From Phymorhynchus buccinoides (taxonomy: Eukaryota > Mollusca > Gastropoda > Neogastropoda > Raphitomidae), in NCBI GenBank assembly GCA_017654935.2, contig CM065684.1, positions 59,196,415 to 59,260,414 of the forward strand: a stretch of DNA of 64,000 nt, given 5' to 3'. Positions within the stretch are counted from its first letter, which is position 1. Every line of letters begins with the position of its first letter. The notes below the pieces were generated by a model. The model made no database searches. It saw only the letters and a list, made by a program, of their open reading frames with translations, and was not told where the DNA came from. A program made the position numbers and the translations under genes. Of this stretch, positions 31,252 through 46,240 are shown in pieces.

Positions 31252-34240
31252 AATGAATGGGATATTGAAGTGAATGTGGTTGTCCCTTCCCCATTTCATT
31301 TCGTCCCCATCACCCATATTAACAAATGTCCCGGACACAATGGAACAAAGCAAAGAACAATCAAAGTATAACAATTGTAAAGTATCAATTAAAAGGACAT
31401 ATTCCGACGGAATAGGTGCTAAATTTCTAAAGTTAGAGACTAATTCATAGGGTTTCTAACATATGAAATTTAAGTGCTTTCATAAATGTTTGTCTTGATG
31501 CACACGATTTTAAATTAAAAGATAAATTGTTGCACGCCGTACAGCCGGAGTACAATAAACTAGATTTATAAAGATTATTACGGGGTCTGGGAAAAGAAAG
31601 TTTGTGTGTATGTCTGCTTTCGTTGCTAACAAAATGTTGGGTGATTTTTTTAGGGGCTATTCCATTCACAACGCTGTACATGCATACACATTTGTTATAT
31701 AACAGTCTTTCCTTAAATGGCAGGATGTTTAAAGATTTGTAATCACATTTAGTGAGTGAACTGGACTTCAACTGTATTAATTTTATTGCTCGTTTGTGTA
31801 AACGATTTAATTGTTTCAGATTTGTTTTGCTGCTGTTGTCCCAAAGAGTTGATGCATAATTTATAAGGGATAAGATATGTGCATGAAAAAAGCTTTTTCG
31901 TGCGTCACGATTCAAAAATCTTTTTATTCTTGCAAGTTGATATATTCTTTTTGAAATGCGTTTGCCAAGATTAGATATATGATTGGACCATGATAAATTA
32001 TTGTCTATAACAACACCTAAGACTTTATGTAAAGATACTTCTTCTATCTTTTGATCTTGAATGAACAATGATGGGAACAAGGAGTTCATTTTCTGTCTTT
32101 TTTGTCTCGTGGTAACATACATGCATTTTGCTTTGGTAGCATTTAGAGACATATGATTTTCTTCAGTCCAGTTCGCTAATTTTTCAACATTTTTCTGGAG
32201 GTCATTTACCAATTCATTAGGGTTACTATTACAAGACTGTAAAGATGTGTCATCAGCAAACATTTCAGAGGAACATTGTAAACATAGCGGTAAGTAATTT
32301 ACATAAAGAGAAAATAAAATGGGTCCTAATACTGAGCCCTGAGGAACTCCAAACTTAATTGGTAATAATGTTGATCTTTTTGAGCTGATTTCAACGAGCT
32401 GTTGACGGTCGCAAAGAAAAGAGGAAATAAATGTAATGGCGTGACTGGACAAATTGTAGTACTTACATTTTCTTGTCAAAAGGGCATGATTAATAACATC
32501 AAATGCCTTAGCAAAGTCAATAAAAAGAATTCCAGTAAACTCGTTATTATTAATATTTGAAAGACATCTGTCAGTAAGATGTGTCAGAGATGTGTGACAC
32601 GAGTGGTTTTCACGAAAACCTGATTGATTTTCATGAAGTAGATCGTAATGGTTCAGATGCTTACATAAATTCAATTGAATATGTTTTTCCAGTGGCTTTG
32701 ACAGGAGCGAAAGTACTGATATAGGGCGATAATTCGAGGGATTGGTACGATCACCTGCTTTATAAAAGGGTATTACTTTTGCTTGCTTAAATTGGGTAGG
32801 AAATTGTCCTTTATCAATGCAAAGATTGTAAACATAAGTAAGCGTGTCTGCAATGGCAGGTGCAGCTAGTTTTAAAATCTTACTATCTAATCCATCTAAG
32901 TCCCTTGATCCTGACTGTGTTAAATGTAATAAGTAATTCAACGTTTCAGTCACAGAAATGGGCAGTATGGTAAAGGGTGTTGAAATATTTTTTGAACGAC
33001 AGTAATCACCCAGTAAATCATTTTCATGTGTTTTGTCATTGGTGATTAACTTATCAGCAACATTAGCGAAATGAGAGTTTAAATCATCAGGTGATAATTC
33101 TGATATTGGACAATGCGCTTTATGGTCAGAATTTCTGTTAGTCAAAAGGTTAATAGCTTTCCAAATTGATTTCTGATACTGGCAGGAAGTTACCAAATCT
33201 TGAAAGTATGTTTTCATTGCCCTTCTCTTCATTGAGTTCACTTTATTCCTCTGTTTATTGAATGCCTTTCTGTCTTTTGAAGTAAGTAAGCTATCTCTTT
33301 TATATCCCTCATTGTTTATATCTTTAGTTAACCAAGGGGGTTTGCTGGTGTGTTTAACTCTCTTTTTAATTAAGGGAGCATGTTGGTCATATATTTCCTG
33401 AAATGCATGTATCCAAAACTCTATCGCTTAGTCCGGGTCCCTAATTTGATAAACATAATCTAAATCCGAATTAATTAAGTCATTCAGAAATGAATTTTGA
33501 TCGAAGTTCCTGAAGCATCTATAAAATATTTCTTTGTGACCGGACTTAAGAATTTTGACACCTTTTTTCTTCCAAGTTATGCAAACAGAGGAATGATCAC
33601 TACAACAGGTCTGTACAGAGGACGCTTCTATTATATTAGCTTTGTTGTTGACATAGATGTGGTCAATTAAAGTTCTTGAATGATTTGTGATACGAGTCGG
33701 AACGTCAATTATTTGTTCCAAATCATAAAGTTCATACATTTCTTTTCCATTTTGTCCCTGACAATGTTAAATCAATATTAAAGTCGCCAAATAGTATTAT
33801 TTCTTTCGATTCAAGGATTGCAGCATCCATCATCGAGTTAAATCTGTCATACCAGTCAACTTTTTCTGCAGGATTTCTGTAAATGAACCCCACCATGATT
33901 GGTTTATAATGCTTTAGACTTATTTCAAACCCAAATGCTCTCTATGTTATGATTTTCTAAATGAGGTATTCTCTTGAGAGTTAATGAACGAGTAGGCCTA
34001 CAATATAAAAGCAAACCAGTTGAACGGGGTGCCATGGGATCTAAGCGAATCATATCATAGTTTGGCATGGACATATGGGAGTCGGGGATCACATCAGTTA
34101 GCCAGGATTCAGCTATACAAAATAAATGAAAATGATTACCTTTGTTATGTAATATTGTTGCTATTTCATCTGTCTTATTTCTGGCGCTATTTCAAGAGAA
34201 GCCTAGAACACGTTTGCACTAATGCAAAGAAGATTTAACC
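30993..34240 (-). pseudogene. Decayed LINE of the same lineage as the 55568 element
   Basis: Minus strand. The RT part is open from about 33424 down to 31445 (YKAGDRTNPSNYRPISVL, GILFIDFAKAFDVINHALL, MFADDTS). An in-frame TAA near 33427 separates it from endonuclease remnants at 33428-34235 (LIDHIYVNN, CCSDHSS, CIAESWLTD), which carry at least one frameshift and one further stop. The 3' end has AATAAAGATC followed by a (TTGAC)n tail at 30993-31018. A (GA)n tract sits at 31191-31250. The 3' end stops only about 350 bp from the symplekin start codon. Confidence 0.85.
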
Positions 34241-34499
34241 AAAGAGGGTTAAAAATATTTTTGATTTAACGTCCTCATGGCATTACGCCCTTAGGGACAA
34301 GTTCTTCTGGTGCGGTAGTCGTTTTTCATAAAAAAAAGAACACGTTTAAATAAATTGTCTTTTTGTACCGGTACTCCCCGTTTAAAAATAGAAGTTAGAA
34401 AGAGAACGACCTGTACGTCGATGGACCTGTGCGTTACTTCCCCCCTCCCCCTTCCCTTCCCCTCCCACCCCTTCTCCTCCTGAATATCCGCTCTTCTGT

Positions 34500-34912
34500 A
34501 TCTGTATCTGTATTTTATATGTTGAAGGAGCCTATGAAGGCTATTTACTCAACGGAAAGGGGAGAGCGCTTTGCGAATTTAATTACTTGTACTGTTGAGA
34601 GTGCGTTTAAAATACTGTCCTGGTGGTATGGCAGTGAGTACTGTCCTGATGGTATGACAGTACCTTTCTTTTGCGGCATCTAGGCAAGACCTCTCCGGCT
34701 AGCGTAGCGCTCACCGAGGACAAGCCCCGACCGGCACAGCTCTTGCCCTTCATTTACCACTACTCTGATCTATGGCCCCTACTACCCCCTAATTTAATCT
34801 TTTTTTGGAGCAGGCCCCGAAGGTGTACCGCCTGGCGCTGGTAATGCTGCGCTGGCGGGGCCTGCTGCGATGGAGGCGTCGGTTTGCTGATTCCACTCCA
34901 CTACTGTCCTTA
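34500..34912 (+). repeat. Older dispersed repeat, copy 2 (uninterrupted)
   Basis: Lacks both insertions found in copy 1, so it supplies the empty site for each. The two copies diverge after ACTACTGTCCTTAC. Class unknown. Confidence 0.75.
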
Positions 34913-34921
34913 CGAAGAAGG

Positions 34922-35004
34922 AGTTCTTGTACTGTTCTGTGTGACAAAGTCTTACTTTGAAGCCGCGGGAATGACATAATGCTTGTCTTTTCATGATGTT
35001 ATCA
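34922..35004 (-). repeat. Copy of the intron 1 LINE fragment
   Basis: About 83 bp nearly identical to 30396-30475 (shared gttcttgtactgttctgtgt and gcttgtcttttcatgatgtt), joined directly to old repeat copy 2. Confidence 0.7.
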
Positions 35005-35042
35005 CTTGTACAATCCGTGAAGTGTGTCGGTCTGATCCCAGG

Positions 35043-35345
35043 CTACGGCGGTCGGAGTATGGCAACTGGGGTTAGGAAGGCCTCAGAAGGCAATGCTGGA
35101 AATTGACCTTCATCTATCTTGTAAAGCAGGTTTAGTCGCTGCTTGCTCCGCCGTTCTTCAAGTGGTGGTAGGCCCAAGTCTGCCAGCATCTTCGACACGC
35201 AGCCCGGATTCCTAGACTTATAGTCCTTGGTGATGAAGCGGGCTGCCTGTCTCTGAACTCGCTCCAACCTGTCCACGTCCTGTTTGTTGTATGGATCTCA
35301 CACTGTTGCAGCATATTCTAGTCTGGGTCTGACTAGTGAGACGTA
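35043..35345 (-). pseudogene. Non-LTR RT fragment with nonsense codon
   Basis: Minus strand: VSLVRPRLEYAATV, stop (TGA where Trp is expected), DPYNKQDVDRLERVQRQAAR FITKDY, then LADLGLPPLEERR. Typical RT thumb region; 5' and 3' truncated. Confidence 0.8.
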
Positions 35346-35799
35346 GGCAAGGCGTCTATCTGCTCTCTAGTATTGGGCAGTTTCTCAGATTTCTGCGCAG
35401 AAACAGCTTTGGAGCAGACCCTGGCTTGGTTTTTGTGCTTAGTTCCTTTCTACGAACCTACCTTCAACAGCTTTACCACGCAAAAATGTGTGTGCGGACC
35501 TATATTATACGGAATCTGAATCTGAATCTGACTACGCTGCTCTGTCCCACTGGACACTTATACAGCGTTGTGTGTTGCGACAGAAGGAAAAATAAACCAA
35601 ACTAAAAATCTACACAAAAACAAAAGAACTAAAAATAGAAGTCTCCCCAGCGTGTCATGTCTCAGGTCAGGCCAATCCGGCTACCGTAGCGGCCCCCGGG
35701 GACGTACCCCGACCGGCACAGCCCCAACCACGGACTTTATATGTTCATTTAGGTTGTGCATATACTGATATACTAATGTTTGTGTGTGAGTGTGACGTG

Positions 35800-36180
35800 T
35801 GTGTGTGGGGGGGGGGGGGGGGGTTAGATCTGGTAGATCCTTATTTCATATTAATCGTAGTAAGTTTATTTGTCATCATCATGATCATCATGGTGCCACT
35901 GTCCATCGTCAATTTTATCATTGCATCACAAGTTGTTTACGTCTTTACGTCATGTAAGCTTATGTCACTATGCCATATCTATTTTTAGCACTGGACAACG
36001 GGTTGAACCCGAAACGTCGTGATTTCTTTTCATTCTGCGTTTTTGTCCTTTGCCGATCTACGATGGCAAAGGAGTATGTTTTTGTTCGTGTATGTTTCTT
36101 TTCGTCCTTTGCCGATCTACGATCGCAAAGGAGTATGTTTTCGTTCGTGTATGTATCTTCGTTTCTTCAAATTTAGTAGA
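35800..36180. repeat. Poly-G run and small duplicated hairpin motif
   Basis: A G run at 35808-35823. At 36050-36135 tcctttgccgatctacgat, with an inverted gcaaagga, occurs twice. The motif gaacccgaaacgtcgtgat at 36004 also occurs near 2255, so it is a dispersed repeat. Confidence 0.6.
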
Positions 36181-36479
36181 TGAAGGATGAAGATCAAACG
36201 AAAAAGAAGATATCTGTTAGCCTCTGTCTCTGTATTTCTGTCTCTCGAGGGGGTGGGGGTGGGATGAAGGTTTGTTTAACGTCTTATTTAGTCGTGGACT
36301 CTTAAAGACAATGTTCCTGAAGACTTGGTCTTCCTGTACATGAAGATGATGACGATGAGACAGAAGTCGAGACGTATACGTAGCAGCCGTCGTGAATGAT
36401 TCCGGTAACATTGCGGACCCTTGAACGTAGAGGTTCACCGTTTTAAACTGGATCATTCGGACGGAGTCCGAGTCGTGAT

Positions 36480-37312
36480 GTTGTTACTGTCCTCGATGCT
36501 TTAGTTGTGATCAGCAACGGCGTCGCGGTAGGAGATGGAAAGCATTGTGAGACAGCCCAAGGTTGTTTCTGTCCTTGATGCTTTAGGTGTGATCAGCAAC
36601 GGCGTCGCGGTAGGAGATGGAAAGCATTGTGAGACAGCCCAAGGTTGTTTCTGTCCTTGATGCTTTAGTTGTGATCAGCAACGGCGTCACGGTAGGAGAT
36701 GGAAAGCATTGTGAGACAGCCTAAGCTTGTTTCTGTCCTTGATGCTTTAGGTGTGATCAGCAACGGCGTCACGGTAGGAGATGGAAAGCATTGTGAGACA
36801 GCCTAAGCTTGTTTCTGTCCTTGATGCTTTAGGTGTGATCAGCAACGGCGTCGCGGTAGGAGATGGAAAGCATTGTGAGACAGCCCAAGGTTGTTTCTGT
36901 CCTTGATGCTTTAGTTGTGATCAGCAACGGCGTCACGGTAGGAGATGGAAAGCATTGTGAGACAGCCTAAGCTTGTTTCTGTCCTTGATGCTTTAGGTGT
37001 GATCAGCAACGGCGTCACGGTAGGAGATGGAAAGCATTGTGAGACAGCCTAAGCTTGTTTCTGTCCTTGATGCTTTAGGTGTGATCAGCAACGGCGTCGC
37101 GGTAGGAGATGGAAAGCATTGTGAGACAGCCCAAGGTAGTTTCTGTCCTTGATGCTTTAGTTGTGATCAGCAATGGCGTCGCGGTAGGAGATGGAAAGCA
37201 TTGTGAGACAGCCCAAGGTAGTTTCTGTCCTTGATGCTTTAGTTGTGATCAGCAACGGCGTCACAGAAAGGAGATGGAAAGCATTGTGAGACAGCCTAAG
37301 CTTGTCTCCTGT
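36480..37312. repeat. 82-bp minisatellite, about 10 units, two variants
   Basis: ctgtcctt/cgatgctttag recurs every 82 bp (36487, 36569, 36651...). Units alternate irregularly between a cgcgg...cccaaggt form and a cacgg...cctaagct form. Confidence 0.92.
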
Positions 37313-37554
37313 AGCCCGCTTGCTTGTCGTTAGTTTGGTGAGCAACTCTTCCCTCCAAGATCGTCTTCAGGACCACCAGGCGGCTTGCTCCGTACCTATG
37401 TGTTGGCGTCGTCAACACACAGGCAGGAGACGCACGGTCGAGTCAAACAGTATCTGCAGGCGGATGATTCCCCTCAGCAGGTAACCCACAACCCACTTTA
37501 GCCAGCCTTGGAAAACTTGCAACTGGTGCCTACCAGTCAACGGCGGTCTTGTTG

Positions 37555-37985
37555 GGAGAAAGGTGGCAGAGAGGTTAAGACGTTCGCCTGCCAAATGTAA
37601 TGCGTGGCTGCAGCGTGAGTGACCCAGGTTCGAATCCCGGCCTCGCTCTTTCTTTTTAGTTTGACAGGAAAATCAAACTGAACCTCCAGTCCTTCGGATG
37701 GGGACTTAAAGCTAGTCTGACCCGTGCGCTTTACGTACGTAAAAATCCCACGGCAGTTGAAAGTCAGAAAGAGCAGGGAGAAATCCCGCTGCCTTAGTGG
37801 TATGGCCAAATTGATAGCTAGGTTTTCCAAGTGTGCCCCCCCCCCCTTCACCCTGTGCCCCCCAAAAAAAATTGTTTTTAAAAAAATGGGTAGGCGCTGC
37901 ATTTGCGGCGACGCGCTCTCCGGGGTAGAGCAGCCTGAATCTCACAGAGATAAGTCTCTGTGACTAGAATATACCAAATACCAAA
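37555..37985 (+). mobile_element. tRNA-derived SINE
   Basis: Head with GGTGGCAGAGAGGTTAAG (A box) and GGTTCGAATCC (B box), a conserved body, and a tail ending gtgactagaatataccaaat (ATACCAA repeats). Confidence 0.82.
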
Positions 37986-38219
37986 TCATCCAAGTTGCTG
38001 TATGTCGCCCCGCCCGCATGTCAAGTCAACCAACACCCGTGGTGAGGAAGACTGCGTCTCCGTTCATACTGTCTGCCACCCAGTAGAACTTCGGCACCGG
38101 AATGCTGCCTCCTCCCTCTCTCTCTCTCATCCATACGGGTTGTCATCTTTTTGAAAATCAGGTGACATTACAGAAACGGGTTGGGGTTCTGTTTCATACC
38201 TTTTTTTTATGACATGAAG

Positions 38220-38323
38220 TGTGTGTTGTTTCGGTTGTGTTGGTGCCAGTGTATGTGTGTTTGTGTTACACGTGTCTTTGATGTGTGTGTGTGTATGTGT
38301 GTGTGTGCGTGCGCGTGCCACGC

Positions 38324-38354
<31 letters not shown>

Positions 38355-38636
38355 TGCGTGCGCGTGTGCGTGCGTGCGTGCGTGCGTAAATGATTGTGTA
38401 AGTCACTGAAATGTGTTTACCTATGCGTGTGCCTGTGTGCTTAGCATGCGTATCTATCATGTACATGCATTATGTATCTGCATAACAGGCTTAGACTACG
38501 CATGTGTGTTCACACTCACAAACACAAACATGTACACATAGACACACCACAGATCGACCTATCAGCAGACAGACACAGCTGAGACAGACAGACATATTGT
38601 GCGCGTACACGCACATGCACACACTCAAACAAACAT

Positions 38637-38695
<59 letters not shown>

Positions 38696-38733
38696 CACAC
38701 ATACACACAAACACTCAAACACACATACACACA

Positions 38734-38792
<59 letters not shown>

Positions 38793-39237
38793 GCAAACAC
38801 AAACATACACAGAACACAGAGACACACAACACAGAGACACAGAACACAGAGACACAGACAGAGAGACAGACAGACACACATATGCACACACACACATACA
38901 CACACACTCATATTCATGCGCGCACACACAGATCTAGATACTCTCACACACACACACGCACGCAGACCCCCCCCACACACACCCACAACTTAACACACAC
39001 AGAGACACAGACAGACACACACACACACACACGCGCGCACAATAGACTCCTCTTTTACGAACACTCACGCATTCAAGAATAAACCGTTTTGGATGGTATT
39101 CAAATTTATTGTAACCTACAAGTTATCACATGAACATTTTTGTCAACAATTTGGAAACAAAAGTTTCTAGCAAACCTTTAGCAATCTGAACCCATTTGGC
39201 TTTGAAGCACGCGTGCAATCACACACACACACACACT

Positions 39238-39330
<93 letters not shown>

Positions 39331-39361
39331 ACACACACACACACACGTGTGCGCGCGCACG

Positions 39362-39392
<31 letters not shown>

Positions 39393-39420
39393 GCGCGCAC
39401 GCACACACACATTTGCAAAG
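38220..39420. repeat. TG/CG and CA microsatellite block
   Basis: TG- and CG-rich DNA at 38220-38400, (CA)n from 38636 to 39040, and (CA)n with GCGC inserts at 39221-39412. The sequence before the CA tract, gaagcacgcgtgcaatcaca, recurs at 39735, marking a direct repeat about 535 bp apart. Confidence 0.9.
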
Positions 39421-39589
39421 GTACAGGTAGGCATTAGGACTTACATGCACACATTTCACACGTATCATGAACACATTTGCATGCATAAATAATCCCGAAT
39501 AGCGTACATTTAAATTGATATCAAAACAAACAAAAAGCCACAATTAGGAGTAGACTGAGATATTTTGGAAGAGTCCTCCTTTTTCAAAC

Positions 39590-39750
39590 AGACGCAGACA
39601 GACAGACAGACATACAAACAACAGACAGACAGACACAAACACACACACACACACACACAGTTAAATCAAACACAGACAAAGGCACACAAACACAAACACA
39701 GACATAAAGACAGACATTTGAACCCATTTGACTTTGAAGCACGCGTGCAA

Positions 39751-39824
<74 letters not shown>

Positions 39825-39840
39825 GCGCCCCCCACCCCTC
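39590..39840. repeat. CA/CAGA microsatellite
   Basis: Mixed (CAGA)n and (CA)n ending at the GCGCGC step before 39840. Confidence 0.92.
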
Positions 39841-40563
39841 CCGACCACTTACACGCATCACAAAACACTCTTGCGCGCGGACTCTCGGTTTGACCCCCCC
39901 CCCCCCCGGATTAGAATGAAAAATGCAACTTCAAAGTATCAAAACATATCATGTATCTAAAGTTAAGCGCACAACACCAAGAAGTGGAAAGATGTGAAAC
40001 CTGTAATTTTAAAGAAAGCAGCAAAGTCAGATGAAAAGAAAGGGAATTACAAGCAAAATGGTAGGACGAAACATGATTCAAAACTAGAGCGTGAAAACGC
40101 CAGATCAACCAACGGCGCGGCAGCATTTTCGGCTCCAGTGACCTTGACCTTTGACCAATGACCTTCATCTTCGAACTTGGCCTAGATGTCGTAACTACCA
40201 TGGACACTACATTAGTTAATATCGAATCCATGTAACTACCTATCCGCGTGCAAAATCTGAGGGTTCCATTCCCTCCGTTTAAACGCTATCGTGTTCACAT
40301 ACATATAGTCAGTCATTCAAGATAGATAGATAATTCAGCCAGGGAAAAACAGAAAGCCACGAAAATACTAACCAGATTTTGTTAATGATAACAAAGTACT
40401 AGGCCTAGGCATAGACAGGCCTTCCAACATTTTGTTGGAATATAGAAGCTTTTTAATTGAAGACTGGGACCTCTCTCTGTAGGCCCACAAAACGTCTTTT
40501 TTCATAAGGAGGAGTTGTAGGGTGATGGAGGCAGAGAGCGAAGGAAGATGTGGGGAAAGGGGC

Positions 40564-41070
<507 letters not shown>

Positions 41071-41521
41071 TCCCTCTCTCTCTCTCACTCGATAGTCACA
41101 CGCACGCACAAAACCCCCCAGACACATACTTAAATACTTAATTCATTTCATTCACTTAATAATGCTCACATCACACACGCGCGCGCATCCAAAACATACA
41201 CACACAGTTTCACGAGTAAAATGACAACTGTTATCACTTCTAGAAAAGAAGACGAAAATTGAAGACGAAGATGAACAATTCATCAATAATGGTATTCAAC
41301 AGTTGGTTCATTCCCTCCTTTCTACAAATCTTGCTTTCAGTCGCACATTTCATCCATCCATATTTGCAGACTCACACATGAGTTTAAACAAGATGTAAAC
41401 GAAACCAGAAATATTCATTATAATTATGCCTATTTAACAACGTGTCCCCATATATACATTCATAACTGAAGACGAGAGCTAAAAGTTAATACAGTGTGTC
41501 AGCAAACAGTCAAAACTTTAG

Positions 41522-42003
41522 AGGTGGACCCTGACGGATGAGTTTTTGCAAGAAACGCGTCGAGATCACCAGAAAGACAGCCTTTTCAACGATCGGAACA
41601 CTCACTTTGCTCTGGTTTCCTAGAAATAAGACCGTCAAAACGGCGATTCCTCCTTGGCGGAGATGCTGGAGAGAGTAGCCTACCATTTTGGATGGGGTGG
41701 GTGGAGGTCACTCATTGTGGTTGAAGCGTTTTCTTTTTTTGTAGTGCAGTAAAAAATAAATTGAAGCTATTTCCTTTGTTGTGAGCGAAACTCGAAAATA
41801 TTGTGCAAACGATTTGGCGGCCATTAGAAAAGAGACGGCACACGCCTTCTCTTTGGGTGAGATTCCGCCAAGGAGGAATCGCCGATTTGACGGTTTGATT
41901 TCTAGGAAACCAGAGCAAAGTGAGTGTTGCAATATCTGTAAAGGTCGTTTTGCTAGTGATCTCGACGTGTTTCTTACAAAAACTCGTCCGTCAGGGTGTC
42001 CCT
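41522..42003. mobile_element. Fold-back MITE with ~145-bp terminal inverted repeats
   Basis: Left arm 41522-41665 (gatgagtttttgcaagaaac, actttgctctggtttcctag) and right arm about 41862-42003 are reverse complements with roughly 15% mismatch; centre of ~195 bp. Confidence 0.82.
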
Positions 42004-42026
42004 TTAACAACATCAAAAACAGCTAT

Positions 42027-42222
42027 TAGGGGAAGACGGGGTAAAAAGCGCATGGGCGGGTAAGAAGCCCACCCCAATTATCTCATGAAATAAAGCAAAT
42101 TTCAGCCGTTAATGTCTAGCATTCGTCTCATGGGCAAATTTGACTGACATTTTCTTTATTTCATGAGATAATTGGGGTGGGCTTCTTACCCGCCCATGCG
42201 CTTTTTACCCCGTCTTCCCCTA
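42027..42222. mobile_element. Palindromic MITE with TA duplication
   Basis: TA|GGGGAAGACGGGGTAAAA ... mirrored exactly at TTTTACCCCGTCTTCCCC|TA. Arms match without mismatch for about 68 bp around a short centre; 196 bp in total. TA target duplication fits Tc1/mariner-type mobilisation. Confidence 0.88.
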
Positions 42223-42229
42223 GCAGTGT

Positions 42230-43195
42230 CCTAAGTTTATTAACAGTTAGGCCTATCACTGTTGTTGTTGATGTTGCACGGTCTTTATTATTAGTCAATA
42301 TTACTAGTCCTCACACAGAAAAAAATAACTACATTAAAAAGACCTATTAGCAGTGTCCTAAGTTTATTAAGAGTTATATCACTGTTGTTGATTTTGCACG
42401 GTCTTTATGATTACAGTCAATATTACTAATCCTCACACACTCAAAACGTTAACTACATTAAAAACAGATATTGTTTACTGTTGTTAATATTGCACGATCT
42501 TTATGATTACAGTCAATATTACTAATCCTCACACACTCAAAAAAATAACTACATTAAAAACAGATATTGTTCACTGTTGTTGATATTGCACTGTCTTCTA
42601 TCTTTATGATTACAGCCAGCATTACTAATCCTCACACAGTCAAAACTTTAACTACATTAAAAACAGATATTATTCACTGTTGTTGATATTGCACTGTCTT
42701 TATGATTACAGACAATATTACTAATCCTCACACAGTCAAAACTTTAACTACATTAAAAACAGATATTATTCACTGTTGTTGATATTGCACTGTCTTTATG
42801 AATACAGACAATATTACTAATCCTCACACACTCAAAACTTTAACTACATTAAAACCAGATATTACTTACTGTTGTTGATATTGCACAGTCTTTATGATTA
42901 CAGTCAGTATTACTAATCCTCACACAGTCAACACTTTAGACTACATAAAAAAACATATTGACTGTTGTTGATATTGCACAGTCTTTGTGATTACAGTCAG
43001 TATTACTAATCCTCACACAGTCAACACTTTAGACTACATAAAAAACATATTGACTGTTGTTGATATTGCACAGTCTTTATGATTACAGTCAGTATTACTA
43101 ATCCTCACACAGTCAACACTTTTGACTACATAAAAAACATATTGACTGTTGTTGATATTGCCGTCTTTATGATTACAGTCAGTATTACTAGACAT
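42230..43195. repeat. Diverged ~115-bp tandem array
   Basis: Eight or nine units with cactgttgttgatattgcac and tattactaatcctcacacag; units differ by indels, so the array is older than its neighbours. Confidence 0.88.
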
Positions 43196-43578
43196 CACCG
43201 CTGTGTTTCCACAGGAATCACAAAACAAACAAATCAAAGCAAATACCGAGGCTTGTGTAAGTTTCATGCATAGATGCCCAGCACTTACGAGTTACATCGA
43301 CGGTGCTGAGTAATAACGTAATACGTACAAGAGTACACGCACGCGCGTGCGCACGCACACAAATACATAACTGATGCACTCAGCTGCGCCCGCATACATA
43401 ATGCATGTACATGATAGTTACGTATGCTAAACACACAGGTACACACATAGGTAAACACATTTCAGTGACTTACACAATTATTTACGCACGCGCACACAAA
43501 CACACGCATCAAAGACATGTGTAGCACACGCGCACGCGCACACGCACACACACACAGCGCGCACGCACACACACACAG

Positions 43579-44964
<1,386 letters not shown>

Positions 44965-45115
44965 CTTTCAATTAAATGATAATCCTTTGACCCTTATTGG
45001 GGGCATGGATGATAAACAGAATAGACCCTATAAGACATGTGGCCACAAGCGAAACATATACACAGCCATCAAATGAACTAAGCTGCAGTCTATTGTTACA
45101 CAACGTATCCTGATC

Positions 45116-45250
<135 letters not shown>

Positions 45251-45504
45251 TTGCTTACAAACTGGTTTGGGGGCTATTTCATGACATTTTTAAAGGCATG
45301 CTACCCTTACAAAAACCAGGGTCCAAAGTTTTAGACCCAGTGATTTTTTAAACCCACTGCTTACTAAGTTTTGAAGAACCCGGTAGTGTAGTGGGGTTTT
45401 GCACACGCACTCACACACACAAACACACACCGCATGTGTCAGTGTGTGTTAATAACAAGACATCCAAACACGTCATCACGTCAGAGAGCTGAAGGTCATC
45501 ACAT

Positions 45505-45733
45505 TCATTGGTATTGGTACTTTATTGTCACAGAGGCGTCTCTGTGAAATTCGGGTTGCTCCCACCTGGAGAGAGCGTCGCAGCCAGAGGCGCTCCACCC
45601 ATTCATTTTTTAAATTTGCATGCAATTTTTGTGTGACTGATGAGGAAGGAAAGGGAGGGGGTTTAAATTTTGATCAAATTACAACTTTTTCGTAGCCACT
45701 TTGCTTTACGTGTGCTAAGTGCATGGGCACACG

Positions 45734-45764
<31 letters not shown>

Positions 45765-45880
45765 TCCACCTTCAGACCGTAAGGCCTAGTGCAGAGTGAG
45801 AGGAACCCCCCTGTACCCAGGTTCGAAGTCAGGTTTATTGCATAGCCTACGAGGCGAACACCTCTGTGGCAATCTACACA
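45505..45880 (-). mobile_element. tRNA-derived SINE, same family, inverted
   Basis: Reverse orientation: (TATTGG)n tail at 45508, cacagaggcgtctctgtgaa, then a body shared with 50560-50905 and a degenerate tRNA head at the right. Confidence 0.8.
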
Positions 45881-45924
45881 ATGTAATTCTCAATGGGAAA
45901 AAACCTCTATTGTCATGCTTACTT

Positions 45925-46240
45925 TTTCTTTTTCTTCTTCGGTCGCTCAGACAGTTGTTTGTCAATTATGAGCGCAGATGCGTCATGCTGCCGTTATGCG
46001 CCTAAGTAAGAAATAATTAGGCCCCAGCATGCCCGACTTCGGCTGAAGGAAATCGTTTTGAAAGCGTTTCTTGAAAAAAGGCAGGAGAATGGACCGGAAA
46101 GGCAGAAAGATAGTAGATGACAGTAAGCAAGGGGAAAAGGCAGAGTCAAAGAGAGTGACAGGGAAGTTACAAGCACAGAACTTCCAGAAGGTGGGGGAAT
46201 TATTTATACAAAAGACCCCCGGTATCCCCGCGGGGAGGAG
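45925..46240 (-). mobile_element. SINE-like GAA-tail family copy, inverted
   Basis: Tail tttctttttcttcttc at the left and ggtatccccgcgggg at the right. Confidence 0.8.
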
